Assembly: GCA_035998445.1 (NCBI GenBank)
Contig: DASYHQ010000055.1
Span: 1 to 64,000 of the forward strand
Direction of reading: 5' to 3'
Length of the DNA: 64,000 nt
DNA from: Tepidisphaeraceae bacterium
GTDB lineage: Bacteria > Planctomycetota > Phycisphaerae > Tepidisphaerales > Tepidisphaeraceae
Shown here: one piece after another, positions 33,085 through 41,530 of the stretch
How positions within the stretch are numbered: position 1 is the first letter of the stretch
Layout of the letters: every line of letters begins with the position of its first letter
Notes under the pieces: generated by a model
Told to the model about the DNA's origin: nothing
Database searches by the model: none
Seen by the model: only the letters and a program-made list of their open reading frames with translations
Program-made: the position numbers and the translations under genes

Positions 33085-35319
33085 ATGCAAGTTGAATTCC
33101 CTGCCGAGATCCCTGCGGTCCCGACGTCGTCAGACCGTTCGCGCGCAAATCGGTCGAGCGCCCGCTGGGCGCTGGCGCGGCGCGTCGCGACGTTGCTGCT
33201 GATGGCGTTCATCGTGGTGGCTTCGGTTTACGCCGGCTTCAAGCTTCGCCGCTGGACGTGGGAGATGACCGACCCGATCCACTTCCGGGGCGACATCAAC
33301 CGCGGCTACAACTGGGGCCGCGAGGCAGCCACGAACGGCTACGTGAACCTGTACGAGAAGATGAGCGTGCAGGAGGCCCACTGGGGCAACTGGCTCGACT
33401 ACGCGCCGCTTCGCCTTGCGGTGATGACCGGCTGGGGCCATTGGACCAAGAGCAGGTTCCCCGAAGCCACGCGCTGGCAGGACGACTGGGAATTCAACAA
33501 GTTCGTCCTGCTGTTCAACACCGGCATGGAACTGCTTGGCGCGATCTGCGCGTTCCTGCTGGTGCGACTTTGGCTCGTGCGGGCGCACGGGTCGGCCAAG
33601 CCCTTCACCGGCTGGGGCGCGGGTCTGGCGGCAGGCCTGTTGTTCTGGTTCAACCCCGCCACGATCCTCAGCGCACACGGTTGGCCGACGTGGGACATGT
33701 GGATCATGCCGATGTACCTGCTGGCGATCCTGCTGGCCAGCCACAACTGGTGGTTCGCTGCGGGCGTGACGGTGGCGGCGGGCGCGCTGTTCAAGGGACA
33801 GCAGTTGACGGTCGCGCCGATCTTCCTCATCTGGCCGCTGATCATGTGGCGGTTCGACGCGATGGCAAAGTGGGCCGCCGGGCTCGTCTTCGGCATCGGC
33901 CTGCTGGCTTCCCCCTGGCTGGTGACGTACGTGCCCGCCGACGCGCTGGCCGCGATGCGTGCAGAGCAGGCAACGTATCGCGAGCCATGGGTGGTCTCGG
34001 ATCTCAAGCTGCCCGACCGCCTCGTTGACGTGCCGGCGATCGCGTGGGTGATCGGCATCGCAATCGCCGCGACCGTCCTGCCGTTGCTGATGGCTCGCTT
34101 GCGTCGAGGGCGGTCGGACGGGCTTATCGACGGGCCCGACGGGCCCGACGGGCCCGATGATGCCGCCGACGTGCCAAATCGTTTCCGTTCTCCGCCCACC
34201 GCACTTCGGCTGGCAGCGGCGCGGTTTGAGGACAGTGGCGTGTGGCGCTACGTGGCGCTTGCCGTGGTGGCGGTGATCGCGGTGCTGTCGTTCGCGCTGA
34301 TCCGGGCCGGCGGGGCGTCGCCCGCGGTGTGGTTCTGGCATGCGATGTTCGGCGTCGCGTGCATCACCAGCCTTGCGGTGGCAGTGGCAATCTCACCGCA
34401 CGCCGCGATGTGGCCCGTGCGCGCCGGTGGCGCGTTGGTGGCGGTCGGCGTCGTCGTGTGGCCGTGGCTACGGGGTGACCACGGCGCGGCCTGGACCGAC
34501 GGCCTGCTGCTCGCGACGCTGTTCGCGGTCGTGCTGCTGATCATCCGGCTGCGAAACGTCGGCATTCTGGCGGCGGCAGGCGTCGGAGCGTCGCTGTTGC
34601 TTTGCTCGACGCTGTTTAACGGTAGCGACGCGTGGTGGATCTGCGGGTGGAAGTACGGCACGTTTCACTGGCCATGGATGATCATGGGCCTGACCAGCAA
34701 CCTGCCGGGCCTGCTCGCCGAGCGATTCAACTGGCCCAAGCAGGACACCACGACCGTTGTGTTCCAGTTGCCGGCCGAACTGCTGCTGGGGTACCCGAAG
34801 TTCGCGATCGACGTAACGATCAAGCAGTTCCTGGCCGCCCTTTATGCCGTCACACTGCTGCTGTCGGCGATCGGCGTCGGCCTGCAGGCGCGGCGGCGCG
34901 ACCCGCGCATTCTGATCGCGTTCACGGCGCCATGGCTGATGTTCTTCTGCTTCCCGGTGCAGATCCACGAGCGCTACCTGCTGTACGCCGCCGGCGTCGG
35001 CGCGATTACCATCGGCGCGGGCGTGGGGCCGGCGTTGCTGACGGTGCTGCTGAGCATCTTCACGTGGATCATGACGATGCACGTGATGCTCGGCGGTGGT
35101 CGTGGGCGCGGCGTCAACGAGTTTGGCCGGCTGCTCGCCGAGACCTACCCGTCGCTGTTCTCGCCGACCGCTGGCCGCACGCTGCACAGCTTCATCCGCG
35201 GCACCCACCCCGACATCGCCTGGGCCATCCTGCTGATCGCCGGGATCTTCCTCTACCTGTCGCTGATGCCCTCGCGCCCGCGCGTGCGCCGCGACGGACT
35301 GATTCAGCCGGTGGAGTAA
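33085..35319 (+). CDS. Large multi-pass membrane protein, GT-C glycosyltransferase-like
   Basis: 744 residues, 14 or more hydrophobic segments. The early periplasmic loop has acidic residues (HFRGDINRGYNWGRE) as expected for a lipid-sugar-dependent GT-C enzyme, and the late motif VQIHERYLLYAAG near 630 resembles the H-E-R/K motif of Alg6/Alg8-type or bacterial relatives. A short nine-base tandem (GACGGGCCC, four units) at about 34130-34155 encodes a DGPDGPDGPDGPD insert in a cytoplasmic or periplasmic loop. Sugar donor and acceptor are unknown. Preceded on the same strand by the secreted protein at 32.4 kb. Confidence 0.6.
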   Translation: MQVEFPAEIPAVPTSSDRSRANRSSARWALARRVATLLLMAFIVVASVYAGFKLRRWTWEMTDPIHFRGDINRGYNWGREAATNGYVNLYEKMSVQEAHWGNWLDYAPLRLAVMTGWGHWTKSRFPEATRWQDDWEFNKFVLLFNTGMELLGAICAFLLVRLWLVRAHGSAKPFTGWGAGLAAGLLFWFNPATILSAHGWPTWDMWIMPMYLLAILLASHNWWFAAGVTVAAGALFKGQQLTVAPIFLIWPLIMWRFDAMAKWAAGLVFGIGLLASPWLVTYVPADALAAMRAEQATYREPWVVSDLKLPDRLVDVPAIAWVIGIAIAATVLPLLMARLRRGRSDGLIDGPDGPDGPDDAADVPNRFRSPPTALRLAAARFEDSGVWRYVALAVVAVIAVLSFALIRAGGASPAVWFWHAMFGVACITSLAVAVAISPHAAMWPVRAGGALVAVGVVVWPWLRGDHGAAWTDGLLLATLFAVVLLIIRLRNVGILAAAGVGASLLLCSTLFNGSDAWWICGWKYGTFHWPWMIMGLTSNLPGLLAERFNWPKQDTTTVVFQLPAELLLGYPKFAIDVTIKQFLAALYAVTLLLSAIGVGLQARRRDPRILIAFTAPWLMFFCFPVQIHERYLLYAAGVGAITIGAGVGPALLTVLLSIFTWIMTMHVMLGGGRGRGVNEFGRLLAETYPSLFSPTAGRTLHSFIRGTHPDIAWAILLIAGIFLYLSLMPSRPRVRRDGLIQPVE
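34132..34157 (+). repeat. Nine-base tandem repeat inside the GT-C-like gene
   Basis: GACGGGCCC runs three times and is followed by a near-copy GATG. It encodes GPD units and is a likely site of length variation. Confidence 0.65.
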
Positions 35320-35330
35320 AGGTGGCCTTC

Positions 35331-35476
35331 TTCCCGTAGCATGGGCGTCTCGCCCATGCCTGTGGATTGGAATGAGGGTCGTGATTAGTGGCAAGCAGCG
35401 CTGATTAAGCGATCAGCCACTAATCCAATCTTTTGGCCTCACTCAATGCATGGGCGAGACGCCCATGCCACGGGAA
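35331..35476. repeat. CATGGGCGTCTCGCCCATG palindrome, copy 1
   Basis: Outer arms TTCCCGTAGCATGGGCGTCT and ...AGACGCCCATGCCACGGGAA, each a hairpin on its own. The middle is a second inverted pair around AGTGGCAAGCAGCGCTG / CAGCCACT. Related elements occur at 42705-42845 and 51031-51225. Confidence 0.8.
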
Positions 35477-35520
35477 GAACCCATTGCCACGATGTCGGCA
35501 ACAGCTAACATCGGGTGCCT

Positions 35521-36006
35521 ATGCGATATCTCGCCTCGTTGATGCTGGCCGTCTGTTGGGCGCTGTGGTTCGGGGGCATCATCATGCTGCTGATCGGCGT
35601 GATGGCGGTGTTCAAGGAGTTCCCACCCGAGCAGCGCACCACCGCCAGCAAGGCGACGGCGGCCATGTTCCGGGCGTACGGGTTTTACGAGCTGGCCGTC
35701 GCCAGTGGCGCGCTGATCGCGGCCGTCGTGCTGCGCCTCATTCAGCCGGCGAAGCTGCGGACGGCAATATTCGTACTGCTGGCGCTGGCGGCGCTGTTGG
35801 CGGCGGTCACGACCGGCATCGTCACGCCGAACATGGAAAAGCTGCGAATGGCCGGCGAAGGCACGACCGACGCGTTCCGCTCGCTGCACGGTCAGGCGAT
35901 GATGCTGTTTTCAAGCCGCACGCTGTTGCTGCTGGTTGCAGGTGTGCTGCTGCCACTGGCGATTCAGCGGGAACCGCGCGACGCGTCAAACAGCGCCAGC
36001 AGTTGA
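35521..36006 (+). CDS. DUF4149-like small membrane protein
   Basis: 161 residues, four membrane segments. SLMLAVCWALWFGGIIMLLI and the loop SLHGQAMMLFSSRTLLLL resemble DUF4149/TMEM205-like proteins; the match is from pattern memory. The start at 35521 is an ATG; a GTG two codons upstream is in frame. Its last 43 bp overlap, tail to tail, the end of ksgA. Confidence 0.6.
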   Translation: MRYLASLMLAVCWALWFGGIIMLLIGVMAVFKEFPPEQRTTASKATAAMFRAYGFYELAVASGALIAAVVLRLIQPAKLRTAIFVLLALAALLAAVTTGIVTPNMEKLRMAGEGTTDAFRSLHGQAMMLFSSRTLLLLVAGVLLPLAIQREPRDASNSASS

Positions 36007-36812
36007 TCGGCCGCGATTTCCTCCGGCCGGCGCTTGGGGTCGAGCCCGACTTTCGCCAGCAGCTCATCCGCAGGCAGATCCGCATTCAGCAGCGCATTCC
36101 GCAGCGTCTTCCTGCGGGCGGCGAAGACCTGCTGTACGAAACGGCTGAACGCATTGCCGTTCTCGCCCAGCCGATCGCGCCGCACGAGCCGCACGAGCGC
36201 CGAATCGATCTTCGGCGCCGGCCAGAACGCCTGCGGCGGCAGCGTGCGCAGCACCTCGACGTCCGACAGCATGTTCACCACCACCGACAACGGCCCGTAC
36301 GCTTCATCGTTGGCCACCGCGCGCAGTCGGTCAGCGACCTCTTTTTGCACCGTGAACGCCAGCGACGCCACCCCCACCAGCAGCAGTTCAATCACCAGCG
36401 GCGACGCGATGTTGTACGGTAAGTTCGCCACCAGCCGAACCACCTGCCCATTTGCCTGAGCCGCGCGAATGACCACCAGCAGATCGTCGTTCAACGCGTG
36501 CTTGCCCGCCAGCGCGTCGCCTTCGATTAAACGAAACGTTGCGCGGTCGGCGTAACGCTCGCGCAACATACCCGCCAGGTCGCGATCGATCTCGACGGCC
36601 ACCACCTGCCCCGCGCGGGCGAGCAGTTCATCGGTAAGCGTGCCAGTGCCGGGGCCGACCTCGATCACCACGTCGTTCGGTCCGATCATGCCGGCATCGG
36701 CGATGAGGCGAACGAGGTTCTGGTCGATCATGAAGTTCTGACCGAACCGGTGCCGTGGGTGCGAGCCGGCCTGCGCGAGAAGCGATTGGATATCTTGCTT
36801 TGATTGGGCCAC
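35964..36812 (-). CDS. rsmA: 16S rRNA adenine dimethyltransferase
   Basis: 282 residues. SAM-binding VIEVGPGTGTLTDELLARAG, acidic VVAVEIDRDLAG, and the catalytic NLPYNIASPLVIE motif are typical of KsgA/RsmA, which dimethylates the two adjacent adenines near the 3' end of 16S rRNA. FGQNFMIDQNLVRLI is the usual N-terminal block. Single gene; its end overlaps the DUF4149-like gene by 43 bp. Confidence 0.96.
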   Translation of the reverse strand: MAQSKQDIQSLLAQAGSHPRHRFGQNFMIDQNLVRLIADAGMIGPNDVVIEVGPGTGTLTDELLARAGQVVAVEIDRDLAGMLRERYADRATFRLIEGDALAGKHALNDDLLVVIRAAQANGQVVRLVANLPYNIASPLVIELLLVGVASLAFTVQKEVADRLRAVANDEAYGPLSVVVNMLSDVEVLRTLPPQAFWPAPKIDSALVRLVRRDRLGENGNAFSRFVQQVFAARRKTLRNALLNADLPADELLAKVGLDPKRRPEEIAADQLLALFDASRGSR

Positions 36813-36875
36813 AGGGGAAGGAATCTAACCGGGAACCCCGCGCGACGCGATGCGCGAAACCCAAGCCCTTACCGG

Positions 36876-36898
36876 ACTGGCCACTCCAGTGGCCAGTA
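36876..36898. repeat. ACTGGCCACTCCAGTGGCCAGT hairpin
   Basis: A perfect 10-bp inverted repeat with a 2-base loop between ksgA and the DUF1206 gene. There is no T-run; function unknown. Confidence 0.5.
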
Positions 36899-36947
36899 CG
36901 AATGACGGAAGAGCTTCGATGGTAGCGCTCACCTCGAACGTTTGGAA

Positions 36948-37793
36948 TCACGTGCCAATGCGACGATATCGCGAGAGCACAAACTGGTACGCGCCATAGG
37001 CAATCAGGCCCAGCGCCACCAGGCCCAAGAGCCACGGGCCGAACGGTTGGCGTTCGAGCGTCGCCAGCGCGCCGCCCAAACCCTTGGCTTCGCTTGCGTC
37101 ATACTGCCACGCAGCCACGATCAGCAGCGAGCCGATGATCGAGAAGACCACGCCGCGCGCGGCCAGTCCGAATCGGCTCACCTTGCGGACGATATCGCGC
37201 GTCCCGTTGCTCAGGTCGTCCAGGACCATCTGATCGCTCAGCTTCGCTTTCCAAGCGCGGACGAATTGAGCGATCCCGTACACGATGATCCCCACACCGA
37301 TGGCCGCGATCAGCCACCGACCAAGCGGATACTCCATGATGGTTGCGGTCCACGATTGCGCGCCTGAGTCCTCTCCACCACCGCTCGACCGCCCCACCAG
37401 CATTCGCGCAGCGGCCAGAAAGAGCGACGCGTGGATCACGCCACTGATGAAGAACCCGGCCCGCTTCAGCATGGCCTTGCGGTCGTTCCCTTCTTGCTCG
37501 GGATCTTCAACGGCCCGCACGAACTGGAAGATCGAGTACCCGATCAACCCCACCGCCACGACGCCCAGAAGAAATTTGCCGAACGGCTGTTCGATCAGTG
37601 TCTGCAGCGCCCCCCGCGAACCGGTCGCCCGACCACCAACTCCCAACGCACTCGCAGCGGCAAGCAAACCCACCACGACGTAGAGCGTCCCTTTGGCCGC
37701 GTATCCGATGCGTGCGAGCTTGGCGAGGAACGGACGAGCGTGATGCCGGGCATCACGCGCGTGCGACGCGATTTGCGATGGAATCGTGGACAT
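36948..37793 (-). CDS. DUF1206 membrane protein with three repeated two-helix units
   Basis: 281 residues from the ATG at 37793, which has an ideal GGAGG six bases before it. Three homologous units each contain ARIGYAAKG/RFGLAARG-like entry, a hydrophobic helix, then QPFGKFLLG or YPLGRWLIA or QPFGPWLLG, a second helix, and FVRA-like exit. This is the DUF1206 pattern. Function is unknown; a transport or stress role has been suggested for such small repeated membrane proteins but I infer nothing further. Confidence 0.88.
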   Translation of the reverse strand: MSTIPSQIASHARDARHHARPFLAKLARIGYAAKGTLYVVVGLLAAASALGVGGRATGSRGALQTLIEQPFGKFLLGVVAVGLIGYSIFQFVRAVEDPEQEGNDRKAMLKRAGFFISGVIHASLFLAAARMLVGRSSGGGEDSGAQSWTATIMEYPLGRWLIAAIGVGIIVYGIAQFVRAWKAKLSDQMVLDDLSNGTRDIVRKVSRFGLAARGVVFSIIGSLLIVAAWQYDASEAKGLGGALATLERQPFGPWLLGLVALGLIAYGAYQFVLSRYRRIGT

Positions 37794-37961
37794 CGGCGTC
37801 CTCCTTAAACGTAGACGTGAGGGAACCAGTCGCTGCACGCAACCCATGCATTTTGCGTGCCAACGCGGTTCAGCCTGCCCAGGAGGTCATCTTGCTGATG
37901 TACTTTGATCGACCGCGACAGTTCAGGAACGCCTTCGTCGCAACTGACGCAGCCGAGCCTG

Positions 37962-39233
37962 CTAGGGATTTGTGGCCCCCGTGTAGCTCCCAGCCAGGAT
38001 GATGGTGCCCGTCACCTCGTCTACCACCGTAAACAAAAATGGGCGATTGGCGGTGAAATTGACCGGTTGGCCGATCGCGCCGACGTCGTACATCGCCCCT
38101 TCAGAGGTCGCATGGCCTGCGCCAGCCTCGTTGATTGAGAGGCTGCATCCTTGTGCGAAGGTGACCTGTCCCGATTCGTCACTGCCCTTCATCGCGGCGC
38201 GGGGCGACCGCACGACGAAGCGCGGCAGCGCGAGCGTGACGGCCTTCACGGGGTAGGTCGCCACCCAGCGCTCTCGAACGGCCTCGTTGTCGCTCTCCGG
38301 TGACGCCGCCTCCCACGCCGCCAGCGCTTCCTTGGACGCGGTCGCCTCCTTCATCCACTGCTGCAACCGCTCGGCAGACAGCGTCGCGCGCAGCTTCGTC
38401 AGGTCGCCACCGGCCAGCGGCATCATCACGACCAGCTTGTAGTGCGGCTCTGAATCATCATCCACCGCAGCGGTGAACGGGACGGCGGTCAGCTCGACAT
38501 CCGCATTCTTCAGGTACGGCAGGTTCGCAAGGCGGTGCATAAAGGGCAGCTCAACCGTTGTGCCGTCGGCATTGGTGAACGGCGCGGGCTTGGTTTGGGC
38601 CGGGTCGAAGCGGTCCGCCCAGGCGGCGCGGAAGATGACGCCGTCGGTCACCAGCGTTGTGGGAAGGCCGGCCAACCGGCCCGGCTGCGACACCTCGTCG
38701 CGCGTGTTCTGCAACACCCAGCTATCCACCTCACCGGCGGCCACACCTCTATTGCTAAGGTCCAGCGGACGCGCCATGACGCCAAGCAACTTCTCGAGTC
38801 GGGCAGCCTGAGCCTTGTCCACGATGCGTGGGTTCACCGACGACCAGAACGCCGTCGCCAACTGCAGTTGCGGCATGCGATCCGCCTGCCCGTCGAGCGC
38901 CAGGAAATCGCAAAGCACCTTTAACGGGGCTGGCTCGACCGGCCCCTTCTTGTCCAGGCGCTGCGCGATCTCGGCCGCCTTTGCGTAGCCGATGGGTGAG
39001 AAGACCGTCCCAGCTTCCGCCCCTGACTGCGCCGCCCACAGCCCCACGCCAATGCGGTTCGCGTGCACGGCCGAGTTAGTCAGCGTCGGCTTTCCGCTTG
39101 GCGACAGCGTGGCACTGGCGAGTCGCGCGCCCGGCCCCTTGCTTGGCTTGGCTTCATCGGAGAAGACGCTCTGCCCCAACGACAACGAGGCGGAGAGTCC
39201 AAGGACCGCACAAGCCACGGCAGTTCGAATCAT
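37962..39233 (-). CDS. Serpin-family protease inhibitor, exported
   Basis: 423 residues from the ATG at 39233. Signal peptide AVACAVLGLSASLSLGQ. Serpin fold marks: NSAVHANRIGVGLWAAQSGA and TVFSPIGYAKAAEIAQRL in the first helices, the beta-sheet blocks LPYLKNADVELTAVPFTA and LVVMMPLAG, and the C-terminal SINEAGAGHATSEGAMYDVG (hinge and reactive loop) leading to FTANRPFLFTVVDEVTGTII. The hinge AGAGHATSEGA is close to the small-residue hinge of inhibitory serpins, so it may trap proteases. The P1 residue cannot be set by eye. Serpins are patchy in bacteria. Confidence 0.85.
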   Translation of the reverse strand: MIRTAVACAVLGLSASLSLGQSVFSDEAKPSKGPGARLASATLSPSGKPTLTNSAVHANRIGVGLWAAQSGAEAGTVFSPIGYAKAAEIAQRLDKKGPVEPAPLKVLCDFLALDGQADRMPQLQLATAFWSSVNPRIVDKAQAARLEKLLGVMARPLDLSNRGVAAGEVDSWVLQNTRDEVSQPGRLAGLPTTLVTDGVIFRAAWADRFDPAQTKPAPFTNADGTTVELPFMHRLANLPYLKNADVELTAVPFTAAVDDDSEPHYKLVVMMPLAGGDLTKLRATLSAERLQQWMKEATASKEALAAWEAASPESDNEAVRERWVATYPVKAVTLALPRFVVRSPRAAMKGSDESGQVTFAQGCSLSINEAGAGHATSEGAMYDVGAIGQPVNFTANRPFLFTVVDEVTGTIILAGSYTGATNP

Positions 39234-39390
39234 GGTGAGGACTCCAGAGGTGCAAAATTGGACGGTGGTCGACCGGCGCCGCGCCACCCTCCAAACATAC
39301 CTCACGGAATCGTCGCCCGCTTTACGATTCACGCCATCGGTCTGCCCATTTCGCGTCCGGCGGATCAGCGGGTATCATTTGCGGTTAACG

Positions 39391-39867
39391 ATGAAATCTC
39401 ACGAGGTCATTCGGCAGGCGGTGGACGAACCGGGGGTAAAGGCAGTGGCGGCGGCACTGAAGGTGTCGGCGGCGCTCGTCTATAAGTGGTGCGAGGCACC
39501 GGCGGCCAGTGACGACCCGGACCAGTCCGGCGCGCGCAACCCGCTCGACCGCGTCCGCGACATGTACCACCTGACCAAGGACATCCGCCTGATCCGCTGG
39601 CTCTGCAACGAGGCCGGTGGCTTCTACGTCGCCAACCCGGTGCCGCAGACCGCCCCGGACATCGACGCCGCCATCTTCGGCGAGACGCGCGGCATGGTCC
39701 GCGACTTCTCGGAACTGCTCGATGTCGTCACCAGTTCAATCGAGCACGACTCCCACATCGACGCGAAGGAAGCCGACGAGATCCGCCAGAAGTGGGAAGA
39801 CCTGAAGGCCTGCGTCGAACGGTTCGTCATCAGCTCTGAAAAGGGACACTACCGCACCGAGCGCTAG
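39391..39867 (+). CDS. HTH protein resembling phage regulatory CII (CP76) family
   Basis: 158 residues from the ATG at 39391, divergent from the serpin. The N-terminal part EVIRQAVDEPGVKAVAAALK then VSAALVYKWCE is a helix-turn-helix with the recognition helix around 26-35. The body (DRVRDMYHLTKDIRLIRWLC, NEAGGFYVANPV) fits the Phage_CP76-type layout, from memory. Helices (ELLDVVTSSIEHD, IDAKEADEIRQKWEDLK) follow. Such proteins occur widely in planctomycetes outside prophages; no phage genes are nearby. Confidence 0.65.
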   Translation: MKSHEVIRQAVDEPGVKAVAAALKVSAALVYKWCEAPAASDDPDQSGARNPLDRVRDMYHLTKDIRLIRWLCNEAGGFYVANPVPQTAPDIDAAIFGETRGMVRDFSELLDVVTSSIEHDSHIDAKEADEIRQKWEDLKACVERFVISSEKGHYRTER

Positions 39868-39940
39868 TCGGCCCTGCAGTTGGGCGGAAATGCTCGTGCG
39901 CCAGCAGCCGTAGATGTAATATCGACGGCGCGCTTGTTGA

Positions 39941-40684
39941 TCAGTTTCTATCGACCGGAACGCTCGGGTCTTCCATGGGCGCGTCGGTCTCGCGCGGTTT
40001 CGATGGCGCGTCGACCGCGGCCTTCATCATTTGACCGTGCAGCAGCGTCAGCACCTCGCGCATCGAGCGATGCCGGTCGGCCCGAATGTCGACCGCCAGC
40101 GCGTTCAACACCGTGGCCTGACGGGTGATGCCACCCACTCGGCCTTCGATCGCGCCGGAGTTCTCGGCGTTCGATAGCGTCCCGATCACCACCTGCCAGC
40201 CGTCGGCTGCGCGGCGAAGCACGACGGGGGGCTCATTGGGTTGGCCGAGGGTCGCGGTGTCGCCGGTGATCTGCTCGTTGGCGGACTCGATGCGGTCCAG
40301 GGCGGCGGCGTGGACGGTGTCGGGGTTGTTTAGGGCAAGGTCGGCCTCGGCCTTTCCGAATTGCACTTCCGCCGCCTGCCGAAAGCTTGCCAGTGCGACG
40401 GCCAGTTCGATCGTCGCGTCGACCATCCGCCGATCGACTTCCGACCCGTTGAAGATCAAGCCGCGCAACGCATCGGCATCCCCCTGATGCAGCGCCACCG
40501 CAAACGAGCGAACCGTCGACCGCGGCGACGAACGGTCGACCGCGACCGGAGCGGTCGTCGCGGCTTGCGTCGCAGGTTGGGTTGCGGCGGATTGCGCGAC
40601 CGCAGTCGAACCGGCGATTCCCACCGTAAGAAAAACGGCGCAGGGGCGAGCGATAAGCGATAAAAGGCGTCCGCGGAATGTCAT
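39941..40684 (-). CDS. Secreted hypothetical protein
   Basis: 247 residues from the ATG at 40684, which has AAGGTAAG upstream. Signal peptide (RPCAVFLTVGIAGSTAVAQ), an Ala/Thr/Gln-rich linker, then SPRSTVRSFAVALHQGDADA, a segment with the look of NTF2-like or lumazine-type small domains found in planctomycete secreted proteins. The C-terminus is charged without further motif. Function unknown. Confidence 0.65.
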   Translation of the reverse strand: MTFRGRLLSLIARPCAVFLTVGIAGSTAVAQSAATQPATQAATTAPVAVDRSSPRSTVRSFAVALHQGDADALRGLIFNGSEVDRRMVDATIELAVALASFRQAAEVQFGKAEADLALNNPDTVHAAALDRIESANEQITGDTATLGQPNEPPVVLRRAADGWQVVIGTLSNAENSGAIEGRVGGITRQATVLNALAVDIRADRHRSMREVLTLLHGQMMKAAVDAPSKPRETDAPMEDPSVPVDRN

Positions 40685-40913
40685 TGGCTTACCTTGGTTT
40701 GTAGCGGATCGGGTGGGAACGGTCCACATGGATTATCCGCTCGCTGCGCGCATCGCGTGGCGGCCGCCACCGACGTGGCGACCCCCGGGTGCCGAGCATT
40801 GGCCGCCCCCTCGCGCGAGGGCATCGTCGGAGGTAGTTGTGTCGGGACGGCAGGCACAGTATGATTCCCTGCCCGTTTTGTGCGGGTCTGAATCTTGCTG
40901 AATAGAGGTTGAT

Positions 40914-41225
40914 ATGTCGCTGGATCGTAGTTTGAAGAGCGCCAGCTCGCTGGTTCGTCACCGTAACGTGCTGAGCCGCGCCGAGCGCCTGGACATCCTG
41001 AAGGACGCGGAGAAGTGGGACGAGAGCAAGCCGGTCTACGGCCTGCCCAAGGTCGGCCACCGCAAGCAGACGGTCGGTAAGGCCGTGAAGAAGGAAGCAG
41101 AGGGCGATGAGGCCGCAGCCCCCGCCAAGGGTGGCAAGGGTGGCAAGGCCGCTCCCGCCGCCGCTGCGGCACCTGCTGCTGGCGCCAAGGGCGCCGCTGC
41201 TGCCCCCGCGAAGAAGGGCAAGTAG
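40914..41225 (+). CDS. Small basic protein (TIGR04137-like) with Ala/Lys-rich tail
   Basis: 103 residues after a good AGAGG ribosome site. The first 55 residues (MSLDRSLKSASSLVRHRNVL, SRAERLDILKD, PVYGLPKVGHRKQTVGKAVK) match a small basic protein family of planctomycetes, verrucomicrobia and chlamydiae, recalled as TIGR04137 and probably ribosome-associated. The remaining about 45 residues are a Lys/Gly/Ala-rich low-complexity tail (AAAPAKGGKGGKAAPAAAA), longer than I remember for the family and similar in make-up to histone-H1-like tails. Confidence 0.8.
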   Translation: MSLDRSLKSASSLVRHRNVLSRAERLDILKDAEKWDESKPVYGLPKVGHRKQTVGKAVKKEAEGDEAAAPAKGGKGGKAAPAAAAAPAAGAKGAAAAPAKKGK

Positions 41226-41472
41226 GTCGATCGGGTTATGGGGTTGAGCGTGGTGTGCGCGATGCTGCCCGGTTGCTTGCCATAAAAGTGGCAGGTCCGG
41301 TCGATGCGACACGACCGTTCGACTTGTTCACCCGTCTCCGTCTATCTCGCTAGCGCCATTCGCCGACGCCGGGCTTGCCGCTTCAGCGGTGAGCATCTTC
41401 GAGGTCACCCGACCTCCCCGCGTCGCGTGATCCGCCAGCGTACATAAGGCGCGAGGACCGACGATTGAATTA

Positions 41473-41526
41473 GACAGAGGACCGTCCCCATGCTTGGCAT
41501 CGCCAGCGTGGGGACGGTCCTCTGTC
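41473..41526. repeat. GACAGAGGACCGTCCCCA palindrome
   Basis: Arms GACAGAGGACCGTCCCCA and the exact complement, separated by 18 bp (TGCTTGGCATCGCCAGCG contains a small loop). It ends 4 bp before the aminotransferase start codon. The 305-bp gap 41226-41530 shows nothing else. Confidence 0.85.
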
Positions 41527-41530
41527 GTCA

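Noticed and set aside
39391-39867. Prophage remnant
   Set aside because: A CII-like regulator alone; no integrase, capsid or tail genes and neighbours are chromosomal.
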